NCBI GenBank assembly: GCA_016630955.3
Contig: CM049993.1
Location: forward strand, 124,001-188,000
Source of the DNA: Didymella arachidicola
Lineage: Eukaryota; Ascomycota; Dothideomycetes; Pleosporales; Didymellaceae
DNA: 64,000 bases
Direction of reading: 5' to 3'
The position numbers and the translations under genes were made by a program. Each line of letters starts with the position of its first letter. The stretch's first letter is position 1. The notes below the pieces were generated by a model. It had not been told where the DNA came from. It ran no database searches and worked only from the letters and a program-made list of their open reading frames with translations. This document shows, one piece after another, positions 55,174-64,000 of the stretch.

Positions 55174-56337
55174 ATGGGACCTGCACTCAGTAAGACGATC
55201 ATGCCACGACCACGGACAACAACAGCCCAGATCCTCATCCTCCTCATCTCAATTGCAATCCTCTACTTTCTGAATCAGTCAACCCCTATGTCAACTCAAA
55301 CTGCACTGGTTGTGTCTGAGGTCGGCGGACGTGTGCACGCAACGTCAGATTGGCCCGTTACCCAACCAGGAGCCAAGCAGGTCCAAATTCGCGTTACAGT
55401 GGCCGGCCTCAACCCCCACGACCAGAAAGCTCGCGACGTTGGTCTGTTCATCAAGGACAAACTACCAGCTGTCCTCGCAAACGATGTGACTGGTGTTGTA
55501 ACTGTCGTTGGACCTGGGGTCGCCAAGTTCAAGGTCGGCGACAGAATAGTCTCGCAGTCGAACATTAGTGTATACGCACAGAATGGCTTGCAACAGTATG
55601 CGATCGCGGACGAAGACTTTGCGTCGATCATTCCAGAGGGCTTCAGTGACCACGATGCTGCCACGATACCTACCAACGCGATTGCAGTGATCGTCGCTCT
55701 CTTCGATGAGAGTGGTCTTGGTATCCCTGCACCGTGGACCAGCGAAGCCAAGACTTTTGACTATGTTGGAACTACCTTACTTGTTCTAGGCGGTGGTAGC
55801 AACTGCGGACGTTTCGGTGTCCAGCTCGCCAAGCTGGCTGGCATTGGGAATATCGTCGTCGTCGGCGGTTCTGAAGATGAGCTCAAATCTTATGGCGCGA
55901 CTCATGTCCTCGATAGACACGATGGAGATGCTACAGTATTGAAGCGTGTTCGCGACGTCGTTGGCGATGATCTGGTGTACGCTCTAGATGTCATCAACCC
56001 TCCTTCTGAACAGCATCTTGCCATCAGCGCACTGTCTTCTCGCAAGAAGGGAAAGTTGGCCCGTTTGCGTGCATCGGTTGGCTCTATCGACGATTCAAAG
56101 ATTGTTGGCGAGAAGAAGGTTGGATATGACCTGCGCAACGTTCTGGGGAGTTCGCACCTCAAGAATGCAACAGCGAGGCCTTTTTGGGACCTTGTGGCGG
56201 GCTACCTGAAGGATGGAAGCTTGGCACCACTGAAATATGAGGTAGTCGATGGTCTGAATGGGGACAAGGTCAACCAACTGTTGGATAGATACAGGGATGG
56301 GGCGCGGGTTGTGCAGACACACTTCAGAGTATCATGA
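55174..56337 (+). CDS. Medium-chain dehydrogenase/reductase (zinc-type alcohol dehydrogenase-like/enoyl reductase)
   Basis: NAD(P)H-dependent MDR-superfamily oxidoreductase of the fungal group lacking the catalytic zinc ligands (trans-enoyl-reductase-like); substrate unknown. Uninterrupted 387-codon frame from the ATG at 55174. The domain proper begins at STQTALVVSEVGGRVH, continues with VTGVVTVVGPGVAKFKVGDR, and has a Rossmann segment TLLVLGGGSNCGRFGVQLAK with a SNCGRFG variant of the glycine motif. Before it lie ~38 residues containing a hydrophobic stretch (ILILLISIAILYFL) that could anchor the protein in a membrane. In-frame ATGs at 55201 and 55288 are alternatives; the last would give a soluble 349-residue protein of usual length. 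I report the longest frame but consider 55288 likely too. Confidence 0.82.
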   Translation: MGPALSKTIMPRPRTTTAQILILLISIAILYFLNQSTPMSTQTALVVSEVGGRVHATSDWPVTQPGAKQVQIRVTVAGLNPHDQKARDVGLFIKDKLPAVLANDVTGVVTVVGPGVAKFKVGDRIVSQSNISVYAQNGLQQYAIADEDFASIIPEGFSDHDAATIPTNAIAVIVALFDESGLGIPAPWTSEAKTFDYVGTTLLVLGGGSNCGRFGVQLAKLAGIGNIVVVGGSEDELKSYGATHVLDRHDGDATVLKRVRDVVGDDLVYALDVINPPSEQHLAISALSSRKKGKLARLRASVGSIDDSKIVGEKKVGYDLRNVLGSSHLKNATARPFWDLVAGYLKDGSLAPLKYEVVDGLNGDKVNQLLDRYRDGARVVQTHFRVS

Positions 56338-57565
56338 TCTCAGGCAGCCCTTCAGAATGGGATAAGCACTGGCCGGAAGCTTGCCGGGAAGTAGACAAAT
56401 AATCGACCAAACCACTCTTCATAAAAGGTGATTCCTCGTGTCCTGAGAAGCTAATTCATTTTCGTGAGGCTGTAGGATTGTCAAGCGGTGATGGAACGCG
56501 GTGGCGAGGCTCAAGCACGGCGGTAGCCCCCAATAATGCCGTCAGACAGACAATGATTTCATTACAAAGGGTTCGACCTGTGTCACGGTCGCCTTGACCA
56601 TGGCCTTGACAGAGTGTTTTGCCGCAAGAACGCTGGGGTCTTTCCAGTCCGGAAAAGGCAGCCACCAATTTCGACCACACAGCTACGGCGTAGCTGCCTA
56701 TACATTCCAGTCGTAGCCCTGACTTCCCCACTGGTTGTCCGTTCTTCTCATATCTTTCAATCAACGACCTTTGTCTCTCATATCCATCACGTGTTAAGAT
56801 CGCAGAGGATCGAGCCTCCAGCCTTCTCGTCAAGCCCACCCCCACTACCCACCATATGCCAGATTCAGCTCCATGCGCGGCCTAAGACTGGTCCACGCGT
56901 CAACGCAGGTTTGCGACGAATGATATTCGCATACGCACCTTCTCAGACTCCCGCCGAATGTTTGCCAATGCAAGGCTGCAGGCGCCGCAAAGCGTGGCAC
57001 GAGCTTCCTAGATTTGCACCCCGCCAGAAACCCGCCCTTTCAACCAGTGTTGAGCAGCACGAAACAAAGGCAGCAGAACGGCATTTTGTCTCGGCACGTA
57101 CTCACAGTGCTACAGGCACCGTGATGGGCAATCTCATGCTTGAGCAAATTTGCTGGCACGTCATTGGGGGCTGAGAGCAGCCACATTTTGGCCTAGATGC
57201 GCTGCGGCAGCCAGCTGAACGTGCACACTCTCGATGGGGCACAAGGGCTGAGATGATCCAGCGCTGGAGCCGCAGCGCCTGGGGCAGTCCGCCGCGCGAA
57301 ATCGATATCTCTGGCGCATCCTGCGAAAGGTTGTTCTTTCACTTGAGGCTTTTGCAGTCTCTACACCGATGACGTCGCTGCTCCAGCGCATTGTTACGAA
57401 CTGTTGTTTATAGGTTACCCCAGTCTGACATGAACCTTAGCCTCGTCGAATTGTCACCTGCGATTCGGCGATAAACAAAAAACGGCTGAAGCCCCACGCA
57501 GACGCTGCAGCAAGGGGCAGCAGAAGCGGACCCCAGACAGCCCTACCATAATATCCGCGACAGCA
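56338..57565. other. Intergenic region upstream of the large membrane orphan, 1.2 kb
   Basis: Promoter/leader of the next gene; 3' flank of the MDR gene. A plus-strand frame at 56614-57174 lacks an ATG start and family features. Nothing else seen. Confidence 0.45.
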
Positions 57566-60500
57566 ATGGCTGAACGTCGTCGCGAAGCTTCAAGCAACCC
57601 CAACAGCGCCGACTCAACACCTGCACTGCCTACGCTGGGCTTCGAGAACAGCTCTCCATCTTTCGGCCTCTCCTTCGCGCCGCCAGCCTCGTTATCGTCT
57701 ACACGCGCCGGCTACTCCCGAGTCGGCAACGATGCCACTGACTACGCTGCCCCGCCTACGATCGCAGAAGAAGATGAGGAGGACATCGCAGACAGCTTCC
57801 AAAGACGGCGCAGCAGCGGACTAGGGATAGCAGCCGCTGCCGACTCTCCAACACTAGGTGGTGGGGCTGCAATACCGCCTTATGTGCGTAACACAACAAA
57901 CGCCCCCCTCTGGAGCCCCGACATTACACTGTCACCACCGGGCACGAGCGATCCTTTCCTCGGCAGGCTTCCCCACGATTCGGCAGAGGCCACACCCGAT
58001 CTGGCGCGTGATCGCTTTAGTCCATACACAGGCAGCTACGAAGAGTTTCGACGCGACATGCCCGGGCGCTTGCACGCCACTGCCAGCACCACCGACTTTC
58101 AGCAGTACATGCATGCATCAGACACACAACGCTTGCGCGGCGCGCCTTCGATAAGGTCGGCCTTTGACAACAATGGATTCCACCCTGGACATGAATGCCA
58201 GACCAAGAGAGACTTCTACCACTCACGCTTCTCTTGGCTCAACGCGACGCTCATATTCATCTGCATCCTGTCAACAGTCCTGTCAGGTATCTTTCTGGGA
58301 CTGGCATTGAAAGGTCCGCGATATGGTCGATGGATCAGTACTAGCGATGGAGCAACCATGCGACCCGCTACAGCAATCCTTTGGACATCAATTCTGGCCA
58401 AGGTTATTGAGCTATCTTTCGTCACTGGTTTTGTCGCCTTTCTGGGTCAAGTGCTGAGCCGGAGAGCATTCAGCCGTAGTGGAGGTGTAACGCTGTCTGA
58501 ACTGAGTATGTGGAGATGGGTGGTGCAACCAGGTACCCTTATCACTCACTGGGAGACTGCAAAGTACGCAGGTCTATCTATCTTGGGAATGCTAAGTCTG
58601 TTGAGCGCTATACTGGCAACGCTCTATGCTCCGGCCGCTACCGCACTCGTCCAGCCAATGCTCAAGGCTGGCTACAAGGAGACTAGGCTGCTGGCTGGTA
58701 GCGTCAGCAGTGACTTCGCAAACATCAACCATATCAAGAAGATGTGCCAGACTCCAATCACCGCGGAGATCGATCCGCTCTACTCTGGTGCAACTTGCAC
58801 GCAAATTGAGCACGCTGGACAGGGTTTCTACAACTATCACAAGTACCTTGCCGATTGGACCCACGAGGCCAATACCGGTAACAGCTCAATTGATCAGAAG
58901 AAACGACCTCTAGGTTTTGGGCTGCTTTACGAGAACACTACGATCACAGCGCAATGGATCGATATCAGCGATACCACTGCGGTTTCCAAGCAATACGGTC
59001 GAGTGATCAACAACGTGTCCCTCGCTATGCCCCATGCTGGTGTCTTCGCTGCGGCTCGCGACCAAGGAAACGGTATCCTTCAGCCGGAGGAATTGGATTC
59101 CGAGGGTACCTACCAATTGGAAGCATCTGTGCCATCACCTGTGATGAAGGTGCTCTGCGTGAACATGAACGAAACAGAACTTGAGCCTATCGTGTACGAT
59201 CGATGGCCGAATGCAGGTTTGGTAAACGCAACCACCTGGAAAGATCAAATGGCTAATGCAACTACCACCAACAAGACCGTCGCTGATGACATTTTTGGAT
59301 GGACGAGACAAGACGAAGCGACCATGAAAGATTATCCTCCAGTATTTCCCAAGTTGCCACTGCCTTTCAATACCGTCCTCAACAATACTAGTGGATTCTG
59401 GGGCAGGTCCGCCATTTATATACTAGGTCAAGGAGGCGCGCCGCTCGAACAGTATGTAGGGCCCAATATGAGTGGCATATATTCTGTTTGTAAGATCGAG
59501 ATGGACATCACACCATACTGTAGCACGAGATATTCGGCTGGTGGGTCCGGTGGAAAGATGGAGGCTCTGTGTGGGAGTCTAGATGACGATACGGTCGGGA
59601 AGATGGCGTACATTCGAAGCCTGCCAAACGCGACGACGATTACGGGCTATCCAAATTGGCGTGATGTTGGCACAGATTGGTCCAACAGCCTCTCTCTCGG
59701 CACAGGCATCAGCGATGGCGCAGCCAGTAACTCAAGGTTGTTGATGCAGTTGCAGCTGGTGCCGACCGGTGGAAAAGAAGGTACACAAGGTGATATCGAA
59801 GTCAAGCTCAACCCGCTGTTACCCAGTATGGCCGAAGCCATCGCGGTCTTATCTGGCTGCACATTGCTCAAAAGCTTCATCGATGCGCCATTCGTTCATT
59901 ATTGGGTAAGTTGATAAAATGCTGCGGTCATGGACCTTGTCACCAGCGACTGCTAATCCATACAGGATTATACAAAGCCACAACTGGAAATCCCACAGAA
60001 GCAGTACTTTAATGCAACCATTGTGGCACAACAATATGCCTCTGGTGGAGTCGACAACCCTTCCAAAGCCTGGATGCTTATTCTTTTCTTGGTCTTCCAT
60101 ATGAACATTTTTGTTCTGGTCTATTTCACCTTCCACCGTGGTCTCGTCACTGACTTCTCCGAGCCTCCGAATCTGTTCGCGCTGGCCGTCAATAGTCCAC
60201 CAAGTCAAGCTTTGGCTGGGAGCTGTGGCGGAGGGCCTGAAGGCAAACAATACATGGTGAATTGGTTTGTGAACCATGAGGGCGAACACTTGTATATGGA
60301 GCCTGGCGAGAAGACGGCATTGTTGGCCGGGCAAGACCATGGACGTGAACACAGTCACATGCACGATCATGCTGGCTCACAGGCGCCGCAAAGTGGCGGT
60401 ACCGGGGTTTTTGCAAAGGTCGCTGCAGCATTCAGCAGCATACAGCTGCCATTTGTCTCCAAGAGTAAGGCGCGATCGAGAGTCAGCCAACCTGGAGGTG

Positions 60501-60637
60501 CCGAGCGTCTCCGACCTGTCAGTGCGGTGGCGAGTATGCGCTCCGGTGCTTCGCCGTCTGATTACGAGATGGAGGATGGTGAGACAAGGACGCAGCGGCA
60601 GTACGCGAAGCTGTCGAAGCGGAGGAGTATGCTTTGA
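57566..60637 (+). CDS. Large fungal membrane protein of unknown function
   Basis: Exon 1 is 57566-59905 and exon 2 is 59966-60637, with a 60-nt intron (GTAAGT...TACAG), giving 1003 residues. The N-terminal ~220 residues are polar and low complexity (MAERRREASSNPNSADSTPA), followed by three membrane helices: FICILSTVLSGIFLGLAL, ILAKVIELSFVTGFVAFLGQ and LSILGMLSLLSAILATLYA. A long region rich in N-glycosylation sites (NMSG, NATT, NVSL, NNTS) follows and probably faces outside or the lumen. A fourth helix (AWMLILFLVFHMNIFVLVYF) in exon 2 precedes a cytosolic, Ser-rich tail with a His cluster (HGREHSHMHDH). The plan (few helices, large glycosylated domain) fits a widespread but uncharacterised Pezizomycotina family. 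I cannot assign a function. Confidence 0.82.
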
Positions 60638-61252
60638 GCGTTTTGGAAATGAACATCGAACGATGGGACTACACATCGTGTCGGCCACGTCTTTAAGCAA
60701 CAAAAATGATCAGATACCAAACAGGGCTGATCAAGCCTCATCTGCTACGGCAGTATTCTCTTCCAGCTTCCCTCTCCCGTCCTCGACTGTCTCACATAAG
60801 GTTGACACAGCCTTGCAATTATATAACCAGCTTAGTGTAGCTTCTCTCAGCCAAGATGCTTATGTGGACGTCGTTCTAGGCGCATATTAGTTTAGCAGTT
60901 AGGGCCAGGCCGCGAGCAGACGTGACCAGAAAACAAGCTGGTGTTGTGTGGGGGTGTGTGATCGAGACAAAAGCAGATGTTAGAAGACACGTAGTAGGCA
61001 CCCAAGACAAGATGTGGGATAGAAAGCTATCGCGGATTCGTGACTGGCAGGCAAATAGACACAGCATGTAGCCGCACTGTGAACTCGGGAATGGCAGGCG
61101 CAACAAATGCGTGTTCGGGATCACGACACAGGAGCGGAGGAGCCCAAGAACAGAACTGTGGAGAAGCCGGGAGGGCAGCCAACTGACCAATGCCGAGATT
61201 TCATTAACAACCAAAACGCCACGCTATGCAACAGAACCACATCAGTGTTTGA
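60638..61252. other. Convergent intergenic region
   Basis: Between the membrane orphan (+) and the Cys/Pro-rich membrane protein (-). Nothing recognisable. Confidence 0.45.
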
Positions 61253-62627
61253 CTACACATCCCTCAAGCTTCCCTCAACAGGCTTGCGCGCGATCCCCGA
61301 GTACTGCTGGCCCTGTGGCGCACCCTGTGGCTGGAACGGCTGGTACTGCTGCTGACCAGGGTATGAGCTTGGCGTGGCCGTCTGGCTGCGATTCGGCACA
61401 GGATCATACCCTGCATTCCCACTGCCTGCACCGTAACCGGGGGTGTGGCTTCTCGGTTGATCGTATGGCTGTACAGGCGCCGGAGCATAAGCATAGGGGT
61501 TCGCATTCGCTGTTGTGCGGTAGCTGGGTGGCGCAGGGGAGTTGTAGCGCTCTGAGGGGGCGGTGTAGGGGTTCTGCTGGGCGATATTGTTGTAGGGCTG
61601 GTTGTAGGGCTGATGTTGCGGGGGAGGGCGACCTTCGTACAGGTCTGAGGCCTGGCTGTATTGGCTCTGAGACTGTGCGGGTGAAGGACCGCGATTGTAG
61701 TTGTTTTGTGCGTAGCCAGCGTTCGCGCCATAGGCTGGCGACATATTCCGGTTCTGCGCTGGCGAGCCTCTGCGGTCGTATTGATTCTGGTAGTCGGCTG
61801 GAAATCCGTAGCTGTCTGCGCCTTGCGCAGGGGAGACTGGACTTCTCCCTCGACCAGGCGATCCACGCAATCCTGTCCCTACTGCACCGGCAGCCACACC
61901 TGCCACCGAAGTGTTCGGCACGCTGCCGTTGTAGTTCAGCCTGTCCATCTCGACATCGCCCCGCTTTTCTGGCACGGCTTCCTCCTCGACTTCGACCTGC
62001 CTGCTTCGCGCATCGTTCCAGCTTGGCATCGCGGGCAGCGCATCTTCATTGGCAGGCTTGCCATGTGCGTCGAAGGTCGCGTACTGCGGCTGCTCTGGCG
62101 ATGCTGGGCGCGCGAACTTCGGGTTGACTTGCGGATTGAAGTGAGGGTTGCTTGGCTGGCGAGTAATTGACGGCGCAGCATGGGACTGGTACTGTGTGTT
62201 GATCTGCGGCTGCGGTGGTGGTGGAGGCGCAAACGAGCGCGCTTCAGCATAGGGGTTCGGCGACGCATACGGCTGCTGAGGGTATGGCATTGGGGGCGGG
62301 TAGCCTTGGTTCTCGCTCTTCATGCGCTTGTGCCCCGAGCCGCTGCTTCCACAGCAACACGTACAGCACTTGCAGCAGCAGATCGTACATTCAGCAGCAC
62401 AGCAAAGACAGCGTGCTATGCAGAAGACGACGCTGAAGGCAATAATGCCGGCTATAATGATGGCGACAATGACTGGCCATCTACGCAGCGTAAGTGACTA
62501 GATGGTACGTGGGGCAGCTGTTGACTGACTTGCAGTAGCTCTTCGCCATGCAGTTGTCCCATGATGACAGCGTATGCTTTACGTCTGCGAACGTGTCGCG
62601 AGGCGCGAGGGTGAAGCCGGGCTGCAT
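61253..62627 (-). CDS. Cys-rich single-pass membrane protein with Pro/Gln/Tyr-rich tail (fibroin-3-like)
   Basis: Exon 1 is 62530-62627 (MQPGFTLAPRDTFADVKHTL) and exon 2 is 61253-62480, with a 49-nt intron (GTCAGT...CGTAG), giving 441 residues. The spliced N-terminus contains SSWDNCMAKSYCKWP. It is followed by a membrane helix (VIVAIIIAGIIAFSVVF) and at once by a Cys-dense stretch (CLCCAAECTICCCKCCTCCC) just inside the membrane, a likely palmitoylation site. The rest is low complexity, rich in Pro, Gln, Tyr, Asn and Ser. This arrangement is known from fungal proteins annotated as fibroin-3 related; function is not established. The intron is essential, since otherwise the membrane helix is lost. 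Confidence 0.8.
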
Positions 62628-63603
62628 GGTGTGCAAGTGCCCGGACCTCCGGGAGATAGACGTGTCGTTCGTGTACGTAGCCGGCCTGCGGTTCGTTGGG
62701 GCTGCTGTGTGCAACGTTGTGAGTCAAAAGCAAGCGAATGTGTTCAGTTCATTCCACCATGAGGTCAGCCTGCGAACGGCGAAACACGAACAGAGGATGG
62801 GAAATCATGCAGCCGGGGCCTCTCCTAGTTGAATGGCTGCGCGCAAGGATGGTGTTGATCAAGATCAAACGCGTGCCGCACCACCGAGCACGGGCTGGAG
62901 GAGCGCCCAGGGGCTGGCGAGCCACTGTGGTTGGTCCAATCTGGTTGTTAATCTGGTTGTTTGGTCAAGGTTTGCCGAGGAATGTTGCGCGGCTGCTGCG
63001 CCTCACAGCGCTAGCGGGCGAACCATACACGAATACGATGCATCGTATGGCAAACTGCTTGACTTGACATCGACATCTTGGACCTGAAAGTACGTATACT
63101 CGCGCTCACGATGGCGCTATACGCTTGGCCAAGGCAGACTTGATTACCGGTACCGAGCCCTCCGTAGATCCGTCTTCGCTAACGTGTTCAGACTCTACCT
63201 CTGGTAATGAAGTGCCATAGGTATTTAGTCACAAGCAAGAAATTCACAACGAGCCACAACCACCTTTATTCGGTCACCACTTGCTCGAACAGCGAATATA
63301 GATCGACTTCCTTCAACAGGACCAATTTCCCTGGTCGATTCTCAACCTCCGACGCAGTACCGCAGAACTTGCCAAGGATACGACCGCCTCGAGCACCGTA
63401 GGTCGGCTTGGCTTCTCGCCTTGATTGCGTTGCCCTGCATGTAGTAGAGACTACAAGCCAGCCCACTGATAGGCTGATTTGATCTCCGAGAAAGCTGATA
63501 AACCTGTGTGAACACGCGTCCACCGTGCAGCTTTCATGGTGGCAGTGTCTGAGCGTCATCGAGGCATACCCAAAGATATTAGTGCGTGATGAGCGTCGGG
63601 TAG
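62628..63603. other. Intergenic region, may include more of the right-edge gene
   Basis: Left part is the promoter of the Cys/Pro-rich protein. A minus-strand frame at 63266-63634 ends in a protein-like segment (KLVLLKEVDLYSLFEQVVTE) and could be a further exon of the gene at the right edge, but I could not find a clean junction. Confidence 0.35.
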
Positions 63604-64000
63604 CTAGCCGAGGGCATGCGATTCTTGAGAGCAAGAACCGAAAATGTCGTGGGTTTGACTGAAAAATGGCTGTATCTGGAATCTGACAGCTAGATCCTGG
63701 TCGCTACACTTCTCAATATCGACGGTGCCTTTGGGTTCTGCAAATGGTAGGTAGGTAGCTAATGCAGCGGCATCCGTTCGGATAGCAGTGAGCTTGAACC
63801 TGAGAGCCGTAAATGCAGAACAAGCAATGTGAAGTTCTTTGCAAAGTTACATACCTTTCGAAGGCGTGGATTCGAGCAAGTTTCGCGTGGCAGACTATTA
63901 CATCGGTGTGCAGCTTGCCAGTTTCATCGTTCATCCTGCTTGCAGCCTCGAGTATTGTCGTGTATGCTTCCTCGAGACGCCCTTGAGATGCTTGGATGTT
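63604..64000 (-). CDS. Partial gene at the right edge, unknown function
   Basis: The 3' part of a minus-strand gene that begins outside the window. The exon 63855-64000 (reading QASQGRLEEAYTTILEAASR, later IHAFER) joins over a 55-nt intron (63800-63854, GTATGT...CTCAG) to 63604-63799 (FKLTAIRTDAAALATYLPFA, ending ESHALG). The first exon is helical with regular hydrophobic spacing. No known domain can be recognised from this piece. The stop at 63604 is accepted because no splice site nearby gives a better continuation. Confidence 0.5.

Noticed and set aside
56555..56590. T-arm-like GGGTTCGACC
   Set aside because: No D-arm, anticodon stem or acceptor stem upstream.
56614..57174. 186-codon plus-strand frame
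   Set aside because: Opens with GTG rather than ATG, shows no family features and lies in the leader region of the next gene.
61111..62127. Plus-strand open frame opposite the Cys/Pro-rich membrane protein
   Set aside because: Antisense of low-complexity Pro/Gln codons; no family features, and the minus strand splices into a sensible membrane protein.
1..64000. CRISPR arrays, bacterial operons, phage or plasmid modules
   Set aside because: None seen; the sequence is intron-bearing fungal nuclear DNA.

Overview
The window reads as nuclear DNA of a filamentous ascomycete (Pezizomycotina; Dothideomycetes is my best guess, not shown directly). Most genes are interrupted by short GT-AG introns of about 42-85 nt with CTAAC/CTGAC-type branch sites. 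The gene set is typical of moulds: facA-type acetyl-CoA synthetase, an ENA-type sodium P-ATPase, a fungal ADAM protease, a HET-domain protein, a GH5 mannanase and an Ap4A phosphorylase. I see no operons, no rRNA, no convincing tRNA, no CRISPR array and no intact transposon. Spliced models were built by hand from splice signals and family conservation, so exon ends are predictions.

Layout. 1.6-11 kb: acetyl-CoA synthetase (+), ADAM metalloprotease (+) and ENA P-type ATPase (-). 12.3-16.7 kb: Ap4A phosphorylase (-), a broken CorA-like gene (+), a small orphan (-) and a glutamate-1-semialdehyde-aminomutase-like aminotransferase (-). 17.5-27.1 kb is an accessory stretch with an intact SDR (-), a broken SDR (+), a SAT4/rhodopsin-like membrane relic (+), a truncated TRI12-type MFS relic (+), an intact NmrA-like protein (-), a broken tyrosinase (-) and an intact MFS transporter (-). 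28-37.5 kb: PhyH-type dioxygenase (+), argininosuccinate lyase (+), a small Cys-rich relic (-), Rab escort protein (+) and signal peptide peptidase (-). 39.5-49.3 kb: Ser-rich orphan (-), a second SAT4-like relic (+), an RCC1-repeat protein (-), two tandem Ifi-6-16/ISG12-like genes (-) and an orphan (+). 50.7-64 kb: HET protein (+), GH5 mannanase (-), MDR oxidoreductase (+), a 1003-residue membrane orphan (+), a Cys-rich/Pro-rich membrane protein (-) and a partial gene at the right edge (-).

The most notable pattern is the contrast between intact housekeeping genes and a set of broken accessory genes (CorA-like, SDR, two SAT4-like, TRI12-like MFS, tyrosinase, a Cys-rich small protein). Several of the breaks are nonsense codons of the C-to-T or G-to-A type, in part with the CpA context of repeat-induced point mutation. 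Others are frameshifts, which RIP does not make. The 17.5-27 kb stretch looks like a decayed metabolic/transport cluster. A second theme is introns whose length is a multiple of three and which lack stops (ENA, PhyH, an ISG12-like gene), so that intron retention would insert a peptide without breaking the frame. No clearly new system is proven; the best leads are the tandem ISG12-like pair, the decayed cluster, and the mannanase whose first intron does not restore the expected frame.
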